Below, piece after piece: positions 42,605 through 54,032 of a stretch of 64,000 nucleotides of DNA. Numbering within the stretch: position 1 is the first letter of the stretch; every line of letters begins with the position of its first letter. Below the pieces are notes generated by a model. The model was not told the DNA's origin and did not search any database. It worked only from the letters and a program-made list of their open reading frames with translations. The stretch comes from Dactylonectria macrodidyma (taxonomy: Eukaryota; Ascomycota; Sordariomycetes; Hypocreales; Nectriaceae): NCBI GenBank assembly GCA_020744425.1, contig JAGMUV010000009.1, forward strand, positions 372,001 to 436,000, in the 5' to 3' direction. A program made the position numbers and the translations under genes.

Positions 42605-44811
42605 ATGCAACTGCGTTGGTCTGGCTCGGCAGTTGGCTCATTAGTATATTTCACCCCGGAGAATCACCCGGAGAAAGCGCGTCGCTTGTGCAACCTCGCT
42701 CTCTGTCTGCAGGCCAAATACATGGAAATGAGGCAACAAGATGACCCCGACGCACCAAGACAGACCGGCGACATCAAAGAGGCCATCAGTATCGCAAAGC
42801 AGGCGGTGGATGTGACTCCAGAAGGCCATCCTCGGAGAGCTGACTACTTGAACAACGTCTCCGTTTGCATTCGTGCGAAGTACGGGGAGACTAGATCAGA
42901 AGAGACCCTTGACGAAGCTATCCTCTTCGGACGCGAGGCAGTGAAGGCTGTCCTAGCCGATACTGCATTGAGGGCCACGTGGGTGATGAATGTCGCGGCT
43001 CTGCTTCGAGATAGATTCTTGCCGCACAAGACGGACAGACCTAGGATGGGGGAGGCAATTTCTTGCTATCAGTCTGTGTTGTATCAACCGACATCGCCAA
43101 TCGCGAGTCGGTTGATGGCAGGCAGAGAAATCCTCGACTGCTCAGCCATCATCTCAGAATGGCAGCAGGGCTACGAAGCTGGTACTGTTGCTGTCAAACT
43201 CATCCCCAAGCTCATATCACGATCGTCCGATAACCCTGACAAGCGTTTCCTGCTCGGACACATATTATTCCTTGCTTCTGATGCAGCAGCAGTGGCATTG
43301 TGTCTACAGAAAGAACCCACAGTCGCCCTACAAATTCTGGAACAAGGACGCGGTGTGCTAGCGACATCTCTCGAGAAAATGCGAACAGACGTGTTGGGTC
43401 TACAAAATAGCCACCCAGAATTGGCAAGGCAAGTTGACAGCCTTCGAAGCGAGCTTACACAACCCGTCATGCGCAGTACCAATCCGAGCAATGGATCTTG
43501 TCAGCAGGCTGGGGGTCTTAAAGAAAATCGCCAGTATCATGCGAATGAAGAGATCGACAGACAAATTGTAAGAATTCGGAAACAGCCTGGATTTGAGGAT
43601 TTTCTGCAGGCGCCGAACAGAGCGGACATGGAAGCTGCTGCAAAAGATGGCCCAATCGTTATCGTCAATGCGAGCAAACACGGCTGTGATGCTGTAGTAA
43701 TTCAGCCACTGAGCATATGGAGCTTGGCCCTTCCCCGGCTGAATACCAAGGAGATTCATGACAGGGCCGACAAAAACGATCGAGGGAGTCCCCAGACTCT
43801 GGCCTGGCTCTGGAACGTTGGTATGAAAACAATCTTGGACGCTCTTGGCTTCAAGCAGCCCCCAGTGAATCCGTCTGAAGATGACTGGTCTCATGTGTGG
43901 TGGCTTCCTACAGGACTTCTCGCGGAATTCCCGCTTCACGCAGCCGGACACCATAATGCGGGTTCTTCTGAAGCCGTGTTTGATCGGGTAATGTCATCGT
44001 ATATTTCTTCTGTCAAAGCTCTCATACACGGCCGCCGACGTCCAGTTATTGAATCGACAAACAGTGCGCTTCTTGTTGCCATGGAGAATACAAAGGTCAT
44101 TCCTGGCTTCCCTATGCTACCGCGGAGATTAGGGTGGTTGGTGGGCTGTGCAATACAATGGCACTGAATCCCATTAAACCTAAGACACGTAAGCAGGACA
44201 TGATCTCACATTTGATGGAATGCAAAATCTTCCATTTTGCGGGACATGGCCATACGGACGCAACGGATCCCTCACAGAGCCATCTACTTCTAGAAGGCTC
44301 TGAGGAGTTAACCGTGGGAACTTTGTTAGAAGTTAACCTCCGCGAACGCTCTCCGTTCCTCGCTTATCTTTCAGCGTGCGAAACCGGTCAGATCAAAGAC
44401 GAGTCCTATCTCGATGAGAGCACTCATCTTATCGGTGGATACCAATTGGCGGGCTTTCGCCATGTTATTGGCACGCTCTGGGAGGTTGACGATAGACTTT
44501 GCGTTGAAATGGCGAGAATCACGTACGAGGCGATAGGGGAGAGAGGAATGACAGACAAGTCAGTCTGCTGGGGGCTACACAAGGCAACCAGAGAGCTGCG
44601 TAGTCGCTGGTTGGGGAATAAAGGAACGGTTAGGCGGAGGAGTCAGCGGGTGAGAAAGATGCGCATCGTCACGGGGCCAACTAAGACGCGTGCTCCTCGT
44701 GACCGCCAGAGAGATGCAAGACTTCCCGGGGACGTTGTTTTATGTGACGACGGAGGAGAGGAAGCACCGACATCACCCCCTTGGGTCCCATACGTTCATT
44801 TTGGCGTGTAA
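42605..44811 (+). pseudogene. TPR-CHAT protein gene broken by one frameshift
   Basis: Frame 1 (42605-44167) encodes TPR-like helices (AISIAKQAVDVTPEGHPRRA, then ILFGREAVKAVLADTALRAT), the linker WQQGYEAGTVAVKLIPKL, AALQILEQGRG-type helix (TVALQILEQGRGVLATSLEK) and the start of the CHAT domain (GPIVIVNASKHGCDAVVI; HVWWLPTGLLAEFPLHAAG). Near 44108-44112 the correct reading passes to another frame, where EIRVVGGLCNTMALNPIKP and the rest of CHAT continue to 44811: KIFHFAGHGHTDATDPSQSH with the catalytic His and FLAYLSACETGQIKDE with the catalytic Cys, then GFRHVIGTLWEVDDRLCVEM. CHAT domains are caspase-like cysteine protease relatives; in fungi they occur in NLR-like proteins. As read, the first frame stops before the catalytic dyad. 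A sequencing error is possible. Confidence 0.8.
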
Positions 44812-45417
44812 CAAGCATGCATTAGCTGAAGTTAATGGTAAATTGAAGTGGCTGTTGGAAGCACAAGTCCCCTCTGTTTAAAGACGGCGCCGCGCGTCAG
44901 TAAAATAGGCTGTACGCGGACGAAGCCTCGCCTATTACCCTCAAGAGCGTAGCTCCACGGTCTAAAAGGTCAGTTCCTTGCATGATGCATCCGTCACCAT
45001 GCCCGATCCGTTCAAACATAAAAGACGTGTGGGCTGGACCCTGATTCGTGGGTTGATAAATCTCCGAGCTGGGACAAGCGCCATCGGTATCGTGAAACAT
45101 GCAGACGAAGAGAAATGATGCTCAGGGGCGTACGAACGCCCGTCTTGGTGCCACTATCCCCATCAAATCCATCGTCCGCTCTCCCGCTCGAGCCGGTATC
45201 CCGGAACATATTGTGGGTCTTCGGTGCCGAGTTCCGTGCAGCAACAGCGACTGTTTGATATAATTGATATCGTCGTCTCAAGGCTTGAACAAGTTTCTGT
45301 TTCTTCTCCAGTCTTGCCGTTTGTGTTTCTCTCTGTTTGCCCTTTGTTTCTTCATTCGTTTGCTTACTCACACTCTTTCGCATAACTGCACTCGTTTCAT
45401 TCGTTTTTCTCGCCATC
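44812..45417. other. Intergenic region, promoter of the polygalacturonase
   Basis: Pyrimidine-rich from 45290 to 45415, as in strong fungal promoters. No gene; the minus-strand frame at 45012-45419 is a shadow of this skew. Confidence 0.5.
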
Positions 45418-47012
45418 ATGAAGCCTTGCTACCTCGTCTCAGCGGCTGTGCCGTCTGTCCTAGGCTGCGCCAACTGGCGCACGCATTCATGTGCTGGAGC
45501 CTTTGTTTCCTCGTCTGCTGATGCAGCGAGCTTCTGTGCTACCTTTACTGCCGCTGTCGTCACTGCCACTGACGCTGTCCCTACCGGTCTCTTGTCTGCT
45601 TGCGATGGCAACGTTGGTCACTTGTCGAGCGCTTGCTCTTGCTACGTGGCTGCCGCAGCTACTGGTGCTGCTGATGTTGAGACTTCTTCTGCGGCTGTCT
45701 CGACTGCTATTGCTGTTGCTACTTCCGATGCTACCTCTGCGGCTGAAGTCGTGTCTACTCCCACGGCTATCATCGAGGCTTCAACTCCTGTTGTCTCTGC
45801 GGTCTCTTCAGCTGCTGCCATCTCAACCTTTGTCACCCTAGTTGCTTCATCGACTGCCGCCGCTGCAGTCGAGACCACTGCTGTTGCTGTTGGCACCACC
45901 GCCGTCGCAGACGCTAACGCTTGCACCGTCACCGACTACGCCCAGTTGTCCTCAGCCGTCGCCAGCTGCACCAACATCATCCTCTCTGATCTTGCCGTGC
46001 CTGCTTCTTCAACTCTTGACCTGGAGAGCCTCCAGACCGGTGCTGTTGTCACCTTTTCAGGAACCACCACGTTCGGAACCACTGTCGATTCAGACTTTGA
46101 CCCCATCGTCATTTCTGGCGACGACATCACCATCACAGGAACTTCCGACCACGTCATTGAAGGAAACGGCGCTGCCTACTGGGATGGCCAGGGTTCCAAT
46201 GGCGGAGGTGATAAGTAAGCTCTCTTCATAACCCAAACCTCTATCCCCAAGTGCTAACAGCATACAGGCCCAACCACTTCATTGTTCTCAAGCACACCAA
46301 CAACGCCAAGGTCACCGGCTTGAACATCAAGAACTGGCCCGTCCACTGCTTCTACATGCAGTACAACTACGATCTCGTGGTTAGCGACATCACCCTAGAC
46401 AACTCTGCAGGCGACGAGCCCAACGACAGCAGCGACGGAGACGCCGCTGCCCACAACTCGGACGGCTTCGACATCTCGTCCTCTGATGGCGTGACGCTGT
46501 CAAACATCTGGGTCCATAACCAGGACGACTGCGTGGCTGTTACCTCTGGCTCCAACATTGTCATCGACGGCATTTACTGCTACGGTGGTCACGGTTTGAG
46601 CATCGGCTCCATCGGTGGCAAGAGCAACAACACTGTTGATGGCGTCACTTTTGCTAATGCCCAGATCATCGACAGCCAGAACGGCGCGCGAATCAAGAGC
46701 AACAGTGGCACGACCGGCACTGTCTCCAACATCACCTACCGCAACGTCACCCTGTCGGGCATCACCAAGTACGGCATCGACGTCCAGCAGGACTACCTGA
46801 ACGGCGGCCCAACTGGCGAGCCCACCAATGGTGTCACCATCTCTGGCATCACCTTCGAGGACGTTACCGGTACCACCACTGGAAGTGCGTACAACTACTA
46901 CATCCTGTGTGGAGATGGCTCGTGCTCCGACTTTACCTACACGGGTGTCAGTGTCACTGGAGGAAGCTCTGGTGGCAGCTGCAACTATCCCTCTTCTGGT
47001 TGCCCTGCATAA
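45418..47012 (+). CDS. Polygalacturonase-like pectinase, GH28, two exons
   Basis: Exons are 45418-46214 and 46268-47012 (about 513 residues). GH28 enzymes hydrolyse homogalacturonan of plant cell walls by inversion. The four diagnostic blocks are AAHNSDGFDISSS (N-S-D), HNQDDCVAVTSG (D-D), CYGGHGLSIGS (G-H-G) and NGARIKSNSGTTG (R-I-K), all in exon 2; the catalytic Asp residues are present. The C-terminal half also has the usual late cysteines (ILCGDGSCSDF, CNYPSSGCPA). Unusual is a ~170-residue N-terminal extension: a Cys-containing module (CANWRTHSCAG, later SACSCYV) and a long Ala/Thr/Val/Ser-rich linker, probably glycosylated. A signal peptide is expected at MKPCYLVSAAVPSVLG but is weak by eye. 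Confidence 0.9.
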
Positions 47013-47238
47013 AGAATGAAGGATCGAGAGGGAATGAATGGCTCAAATGGAGTCGAGTTGTGGAAAGTTTCTTGTATCATATTTTGCATTGAGGATTGCA
47101 GCGCTTCCTCTTAAAAATACGTGTGCGGCATTGATTGCCAATAACACTACATCCTATGTATCAAGTAGATACGAATTGGATTGAGGGAGTAAACTTGACA
47201 TCTTGTATTCAATGTAACATTTTTTTTGGGTGAAATAG
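47013..47238. other. Convergent 3' intergenic region
   Basis: Between the stops of the polygalacturonase and the phosphoesterase. Nothing coding. Confidence 0.4.
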
Positions 47239-48614
47239 CTAGTCCAACGAAGTCTTATCATTCGGAGTCTTAGGGTATTCATCAAGGTTATACGTCGAGT
47301 TCAGCGAAACTGATCCTACCTTATTGCCTGACTCCAACCGAATCCACGTGTCGACAGCCAAGTTCTTCAGCTTCGACTTAGAGATTAAGACCTGACGCGC
47401 GCCACGGATCCAGCTGCCGTATCCACCATAGCCGGAATGTTGGCCGAAACACACGTTGATGCCATTCCCTTCGACTGCCAAACCAGGCACGACGCCATCC
47501 CACTTATAGCACCAGGTGTCTCCATGGTCATGGCCTGAGAATAGCGCCATCAAACCAGCCGTCTTGGTTATGGCACGCATGAAGGCAGTGTCTTGTCCTC
47601 CATACGAGCAGCTGCCATCGTTGCGGCCATCAGCACACCAGCCCTGAGCCTGTGGCGAGAGTGGGTAGTCGTCGTTGATGCCGGGTTGGCGTTTGCCATC
47701 GACGCCGGATTGAGTCTGCAGCACGAGCGATGCATATGTTGGAATATGCACGAAAGCCAGCGAAGGAATGACCTTTTTGTGTTTTGCGACCAGCTTATCG
47801 TTTGTTTTGCGCAACCAATCGACAACACTGCGATCAACCCAGTTAGGTTGGCCAATTTCCGAGCCATTCTCGTCCCACTGCTGATAATAAGAGCCGCCAC
47901 GACTATCAAAGAACCACAGTAGCAGCTCCGGGGCGCACTTGGCACTATCGGCGCAGTTTGAGGGGAAGACGGGGAGGTAATAATTCGACACTCCGGCATT
48001 GCGATCAAACACCATTTGGCGAGTTAAGGCATTCGGCCACTTGCGCTCGCGCTCGAGAATGTTCTTGCCCGTGAGATTGACCTGGTAGTCATGGTTACCA
48101 TAGGTCGAGGCCCATCTCAAACCGCGATCGAGGAGGGGTTTGACAATCATGTCAACATAATCGGTGCTATTCTCGACGTAGGTATTTTCTCCAGTGATGA
48201 GATCACCGTTTAGAACCACAAGATCAGGCGTATCATAGTCAAGCACGTCTTCTAGGACTTGGATGGACTTGATGTCTTGCTGCGGGCCCCAGTCCTCCCA
48301 TGCGTCTACACTTGTGGTCAGCCCAAACTCGGAGACACGGGAACAATCAACAGCTGGGCGAAAAACGTACTTTCTCCAAAGTGCAAGTCCTCAAATATGG
48401 ACAGCTGAAATGTACCATCGCGTTTGAACGTCAAAGGCCTTGATAGCTTTGACGGCGCAGCGAGCGTCGGGCTTGCGAGCAGGTAACTGACGACAAGGTG
48501 GCGGAGCATTTCAAAAGCTAGGAGGCCGAGGCAAATCCCGACAAGCGAGGACCAAGCTGACCTACTAGACGTAGGCCGCTTCCATCTCACGTCCTCTTTA
48601 TAGCTCACCGCCAT
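47239..48614 (-). CDS. Membrane-anchored calcineurin-like metallophosphoesterase, two exons
   Basis: Exons are 48614-48371 and 48305-47239 (about 436 residues). A short basic N-terminus is followed by one hydrophobic segment (SLVGICLGLLAFEMLRHLVV), suggesting a type II membrane protein or secreted form with the catalytic domain outside the cytosol. Metal motifs run in order: LSIFEDLHFGE (D-x-H), LVVLNGDLITGENTY (GD), RWASTYGNHDYQ (GNHD), SLAFVHIPTYA (His) and ALFSGHDHGDTWC (GHxH). This is the family of fungal Dcr2/PhoD-type phosphoesterases; substrate not determinable. Asn-Xaa-Ser/Thr sites and paired Cys support a secretory location. Confidence 0.85.
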
Positions 48615-49333
48615 GGTTGACGTCGGAAATTATACGTGTGTTTGACTGGGGCAGTCGGAGGAGTTGTGGCAGGGGAGTGAGTGAACCATGGAGTTGACAC
48701 TAAGCAAAAAAGTCCCACGTGATACTGTCGGCGGCGTTGATTCGCTTCAGATTGACCACGAAACAGCCATGTGCCTTCTCGAAGCAACATGGTACGGCCG
48801 ACATCTTTCGCGATAGCAAGATGTGATAGGAGGACATAGTTGAGAATCCCTGAAAATGGCTCTCTTCATTTCCCATTTTTCTCGTACCCAAAATCACCGC
48901 AAAAAGTTACGAGAGGCTAGTGAGCCGAGCGACCCTGCCATTGAGAACGTGGGAGCCCTGGTCAATGGCCAAAAAAGAAGTTGTTCCCTTTTTTTCAAGT
49001 CGTGAAAGCAATTCTCACATTCAGCTCAATGCTTTCAAGTTGTTCGTTATCATATTCCAAGTTTGGCACCTGGTCAGACGGAATGCTGGGCCCATGAAGC
49101 CACATTTTTCATATTATGGACAGCTAAGCTATCTAAGATTGAACTTGAAAGCATTTCAGGAGCTTTTCCTTGCTAGTTAGAGGAAGAAGCTTAGCAGAAG
49201 AAGTTAGCTAAGTTTATTGGGCTATCGAATGACGGCGGTTGAGGGCTGGAAGCCGTCGATGCGCAACGAGTTTGCGAATGCGTGGTAAGTTACATGTTGC
49301 GGTATTCTAAAATGGATTGACTTGCGATCTATC
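48615..49333. other. Intergenic region, no gene seen
   Basis: Promoter of the phosphoesterase and 3' flank of the SDR relic; nothing else was recognised. Confidence 0.4.
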
Positions 49334-50239
49334 TCATCCATTCTCACTTGCGCTGACCGGCATTCCAATCCCAACAGCCGCTGTCGTCCCCGCATCAACC
49401 GGCAAGATTGCCCCCGTAATCCATCTCGCATGATTGCTAGCAAGAAACGTAACAGCACAGGCACAGTCCCAACCCGTACCCCCGGTTCCTAGTAGGCTTC
49501 TTGCTTTCCTTGCTTCCCTCGCTTGCTCAGTCATCCCACCAGCATACATCATGGGAGTGTAGAGCATCTACAAAGGATTAGTCGTAAGAAATGCATGAAA
49601 CATCGTAGTGACTTACACCTGGGCAAACACAGTTGACCCGAATGCTGTCTTTTGCGTGGTGTGTCACCATAGGTCTCGTCATATTGACTACGGCACCCTT
49701 TGAAGTCGGATAGAGCAGATGGGGCGTGCCTCCCTTGAGTCCGGCCACGCTGCCCATGTTGACAATTGGCCCCTTGACTTCTCCTTCATTGCGCATAATA
49801 GCGAGGATTGCAAACTTGACCATCAGGACCATGCTCGAAACGTTAACTTCTAAGCTCTTCTCCCAGTGCTCCATATCCACGTCGACCGCGGTGCCAGGTG
49901 CCAAGCGATTCCAACGTTCTTAACAAGAACATCAAGGTGTCCCTACTTGGATAGAGCGAAGTTCACCGCTTCTTCGCAATCATTTGACGATGTGACATCT
50001 CCTTGAAATGCAATTGCTGTCCCGGGATCTGTCGAAGAGTTGACCATTTCGGGCGTTTTTGACGCCCATGATAGATCCACGTCCAAGCAAACAACGCTGT
50101 AGCCCTCGTTCGCCAACATGATGGAAATGGCACGTCCATTCTCGATGCCGTCTCCAGCACAGCCGGCACCTGCGACAATAGCGACTTGACCTCTGAATGA
50201 GAGCGAGGGAGGTGTGATTAGGATACCCAAGCATGACAT
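49334..50239 (-). pseudogene. SDR gene broken by a stop and a frameshift
   Basis: Minus strand: MSCLGILITPPSLSFRGQVA, VAGAGCAGDGIENGRAISIM (cofactor Gly block), GYSVVCLDVDLSW, then EEAVNFALSK followed by TAG (49943-49945) and GHLDVLVKNVGIA. A frame change near 49900 is needed to go on with APGTAVDVDMEHWEKSLEVN, then IVNMGSVAGLKGGTPHLLYP, TSKGAVVNMTRP (catalytic Tyr-x3-Lys), RVNCVCPG, a 52-base intron with ATG after it, and MLYTPMMYAGGMTEQARE to the stop. The order of SDR blocks is complete. The single stop and the frameshift are the only lesions, so the loss is recent, or one of them is an assembly error. Confidence 0.75.
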
Positions 50240-51320
50240 GCTGAGTGTCTTTTGATTTTGAGCAACTGGTGTTTCCTGTCAAGACAGAATTCGTGTTCAA
50301 TCTTTCAATTTGTTTCTTGGTTTATTTGAAGATAACTAGATCACCTCGTCTAGACCAAACAACGGCTTGTATTTAAGAATTTCATTTACTTCAAAACAAT
50401 TCCGAGCCGCATGCGCCTAGTAGTCAGCAATGTGGGGTTGCCGTGGTTTGCCAGAGGTGAAGGCCGATCGGAAAACAAGCCCGTTTAGTTCAGGTGATCC
50501 CAACTTTTCTGCGACTAAATAATTAAGCAGGAACATTCATTTGAATTAAATTGACTGGAAATTTCGCCATTCTTTGTGAGCCAGCGATTCGCACTAACAC
50601 AAATTCCCCGCAACATTGACCTGTCTCAACTATGGAGATCCAAGCGACGACGAATGAGTGACAATGTAAGACGTAGAAATCACCACCTCTCATCCGTTAA
50701 GGTGATACCCTCATCGAAGCACTTGTCTACTAAAACGACCTTGGCGGACGAGGAAGAAACCACACCCAAATGGCTAGCTATCTTTCCGGGGCCTCTGGGG
50801 CCAAGCGCGACTGACGCCGTCTCGCCGCCTCTAGCAGAGGTCGGCAGCGGCTGCTTCCAGCACCACCGCGGATAAAGATGACAGGCCGGTCTCCTTAAGA
50901 TAGCTATAGAAGTGTCTAATTAGACACTTTATCGGATTGGATCGCCGCTGCGGATTGTGGCAAGGCTCGAAAGATGAAGGTTGCAGCGGCAGATCCGGCT
51001 TGGGTGGAAGACTAAGGACGCAGTCGGTCAGGCTCGCTGGAAAAAGGCGTTTTCAGCAGAATTGGAAGGAAATAGACAAAGGGCAGGAAATCTGCGATGA
51101 ATTGACAGCCATACAGTCTAGAAAACAAAGGTCCGGCCGCATCTAGTAGCTGAGAGGTCTCGTCCCTCTACGGCCGTTCAAGCTGATGATCCTATCTGAT
51201 ATCCCGTTCCTTGAAAATTCCCTGAGGTCTTGAGAGTTGAATTTCTAGTCCCCACAACCTTATCAGACCCCTGTCCAACCCCCTTCGCATCACTACCCAT
51301 TAACCGCCTTCCGTTACATA
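50240..51320. other. Intergenic region, 1.1 kb, no gene seen
   Basis: A short frame at 50576-50875 has a basic and Ser/Pro-rich product without features and is not called. No repeat was recognised. Confidence 0.4.
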
Positions 51321-53645
51321 TTACATGCATAACCTATGGGTCTCTACTCTTAACTTTGTCCGTAAATCTTCCAGTGCCACCCTTCCAAAGGAGCTAGACT
51401 TGCCAATAACCTCAAAGTCCTTCCCACTAACATTGTTCATATTCTTTGGCACAATGAACCAAATGCGTTTTAGGAAGCCATGCTCGGCGCGCAAAAGAAG
51501 AGTCGGGATAGCAACTGAGCAGTTCTCGATATCTGGGCAAAGGAAGAGCATCAGGCCATTGGGGTTGTCGCTGGTTTCTACCCAAGCTGGCTTCCATAAT
51601 GTGCCAGGCTCCTCGATAATCCAAGCTCCAGTGAGGCCATCGACTAGATGCAAAATAGGAACCAAGTCGTCCCACTGGGATGGCAAAAATGCATCTATAG
51701 CCTGGGCGTCAGTGGTCATGAGGAGTCCAAGTCCGCTGATGATATCTGGATCCATATGGTCTGGGTCTTTTAATTGCCAGTTTGCCTCCAACCATTCCAT
51801 TCCAAACTCGCGGATGCATGCCAATATTTCGGAGTAGAACTGTCTCCGCTCTAACGCCTCATGTGGCTCCTGGATAATGTCCTCAAGAAATTCATTGCCT
51901 TTATCTGGAAACTCATCGGCAAGTTCCACACACTTCTTGACCACAGCTTCAGCCCATGCCATATGACGAGATTTGGCCCTGTGGACACTTTTGGTTGTGC
52001 CCAGAATGACAAAGTCAAGTTCCATGGCATCATCCTGAAACCTCGGGGTTATTTCCAGGCATAGGTGTCTTGAACTGGTACCAACATATGGCTCAATAAT
52101 GTCATGTCCTCGTGGCCAACGCATCCAGGCAGCTTGCTGAAGACTTTTACCGCAGGTGGACAAGCAGGTTGGGTCTCTTGCCGAAAGCGCAAGATGATAT
52201 ATGGCATATAAGCACTGCTCTTGTGTCATAATCGAGTCCTTCAAGTAAAGGCCACATTGGAGCACATTCAACACGATGCTGAGTTTATCCGACACCACAC
52301 TTGCGTCAAAGCCAAAAACCTGGCTAAAGGTCCGCAGATAGCTTGGAGTCAGGGAATTGCTCTCGTGAAGATGTATTTTTCCAGGGTTCAGCCTTCGGAG
52401 TGTGTATGTGTAGAATCGAGCCAGGGATCGTGCGTATGTGGATTCCAAGGAGACAAACTCTGTGCTGGGAAAGACGCTAGAGACGGACTTTGCTAGTATG
52501 CAAAGATCAAGAAGAAACTCCGAGCTCATCTTTACCACGAGCGGCCGAGACTGATCTTCAGGCTCGGCCGTGATAAAGAAGACTTGGTTGGTGCTCATGA
52601 GGAGTTCGTGCCCACACCACGCGCGTGTGAACCATCTTGCCGAAAAGATTTTCGAGGTCAACTCGGTGAGAGTACGACTTATGTTGAAGTTATCACGATA
52701 TTGCCAGCCGCCACCGCGATTGATTGTATCCAGTACTGATTGCAATGCCAGTATTTCACTCTTGCTGATCGTGACATCCTCTATGACAACGGCGACCAGC
52801 CTTGCGCACTGATATATCACGTCCATCGAGCCGATGGCCACAGCTTTCTCTTTCGCATCAGTCTGGTTGATGCATAACTGGTCAATCCATATACCCTCGT
52901 TCTCCGAACGCCTCTCATTGAGGATAGTCGTAAAGATCTCCTCGGATATTGGAATCTGGCTCTTCGTTGGGGAACCGCTAGCTTTCTTTCCAGCCGTTAA
53001 CCAGGTCGGATTGTGCCAGCAGTAGCTCAACGCAATGTAAGAATCAGCTAAGACCAGATTTTGATGCTGTTGACCTCTATAGGTTTGCTTCACGAGACGA
53101 AATGGCGCATCGGAAACGGCGTTGTCCTTCAGTCCGAAGAGACTGGCAACTTGAGCATTGTGGATCCCTTTGAGAATAGCCTCTCCTTTTTGACGAACAG
53201 GAAGACTGAGGGACGGAGCGTTGGTAAGGGTCTGATTCTTGACGGCCGACGGGACTGTTATCACGGTTTCGTCGCCGAATCCTGACTGTCCTGTGACAAG
53301 TTCCGTTCTACACCAGCTCTGAGGACCGTAAATCCACTCATTGGTCGTAGAGTCCCAAGGCATGGCTGGAAATTGGCCGATTAAGTTTAGAATTGGGATT
53401 GCGCTTTTCAACTCGGAATTGGTAACGACAAGGTAAATTACAATTATCGTCAAGAAGCTAAATAATGCATCGTTTGCGGGGTTTATGCACCTACTGAAAA
53501 AAGCAGTCTCGTTGGGCAGCAACACAGGTAGTGTTGGTGGCTCTAACACATGATAATCCCAGCAATCTGCATGGGGCTCCTGTTTTGCAGATTTCAACAG
53601 GTAGCTATTTCTAGGTGTGGAGAGCACTCTCCTCATGTTAGTCAA
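51321..53645 (-). CDS. HET (heterokaryon incompatibility) domain protein
   Basis: A 774-codon frame. HET domains mediate non-self recognition and regulated cell death in ascomycetes. The signature blocks are YIALSYCWHNP (about residue 205), then ERRSENEGIWIDQLCINQTD and KEKAVAIGSMDVIYQCARLV, which form the usual HET core, followed by RWFTRAWCGHELLMS. The large C-terminal part has no recognised repeat or NACHT/WD module. The N-terminal ~90 residues contain a hydrophobic stretch (ALFSFLTIIVIYLVV) that may be a true membrane segment or an unspliced intron; a GT...AG pair there would not keep frame, so the frame is left whole. No partner gene is adjacent. Confidence 0.8.
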   Translation of the reverse strand: MTNMRRVLSTPRNSYLLKSAKQEPHADCWDYHVLEPPTLPVLLPNETAFFSRCINPANDALFSFLTIIVIYLVVTNSELKSAIPILNLIGQFPAMPWDSTTNEWIYGPQSWCRTELVTGQSGFGDETVITVPSAVKNQTLTNAPSLSLPVRQKGEAILKGIHNAQVASLFGLKDNAVSDAPFRLVKQTYRGQQHQNLVLADSYIALSYCWHNPTWLTAGKKASGSPTKSQIPISEEIFTTILNERRSENEGIWIDQLCINQTDAKEKAVAIGSMDVIYQCARLVAVVIEDVTISKSEILALQSVLDTINRGGGWQYRDNFNISRTLTELTSKIFSARWFTRAWCGHELLMSTNQVFFITAEPEDQSRPLVVKMSSEFLLDLCILAKSVSSVFPSTEFVSLESTYARSLARFYTYTLRRLNPGKIHLHESNSLTPSYLRTFSQVFGFDASVVSDKLSIVLNVLQCGLYLKDSIMTQEQCLYAIYHLALSARDPTCLSTCGKSLQQAAWMRWPRGHDIIEPYVGTSSRHLCLEITPRFQDDAMELDFVILGTTKSVHRAKSRHMAWAEAVVKKCVELADEFPDKGNEFLEDIIQEPHEALERRQFYSEILACIREFGMEWLEANWQLKDPDHMDPDIISGLGLLMTTDAQAIDAFLPSQWDDLVPILHLVDGLTGAWIIEEPGTLWKPAWVETSDNPNGLMLFLCPDIENCSVAIPTLLLRAEHGFLKRIWFIVPKNMNNVSGKDFEVIGKSSSFGRVALEDLRTKLRVETHRLCM

Positions 53646-54032
53646 TGGGAAGCTAATAATAGGCGCGCTCTCATTATACTCAGTGCTACGCTGAAATGCT
53701 GTCGCAATCTCCTGTTTATTGTATCATGACCTGCGCGCATTTTTCTGGGATGACACTTGTTATTAATCTATGCCAGCCGCCCTAGCTGTCCTTCCCGTCG
53801 TCTAAGGCCGCTCCATACCTCCTTCTTCGTCCTTGAAATTGACAAACTTCTTTTTACCACCTTCCACCGTCATGCTTAGCTATGCATCTAAATGTTGATG
53901 CATGAGAGGCCGCCATATGGATTTAATTCAGGAAATGAGTCCTTAACGAGGCCGTCGTAGAGCTTTGCTGACAAGACTTCTAGTATAGACAATCCTGCCT
54001 TTTTCCCGGGTAAGAGTCTTGACGATGGGTAG
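53646..54032. other. Intergenic region, no gene seen
   Basis: Promoter side of the HET gene up to the inverted-repeat element. Confidence 0.4.

Noticed and set aside
45012..45419. 135-codon minus-strand frame ahead of the polygalacturonase
   Set aside because: It mirrors the pyrimidine-rich promoter, giving a Lys/Gln/Arg-rich product without features.
45642..45932. Ala/Val/Thr-rich minus-strand frame inside the polygalacturonase
   Set aside because: Shadow of the low-complexity linker of the real gene.
50576..51146. Short basic frames between the SDR relic and the HET gene
   Set aside because: No recognisable domains or consistent coding signal; probably chance.
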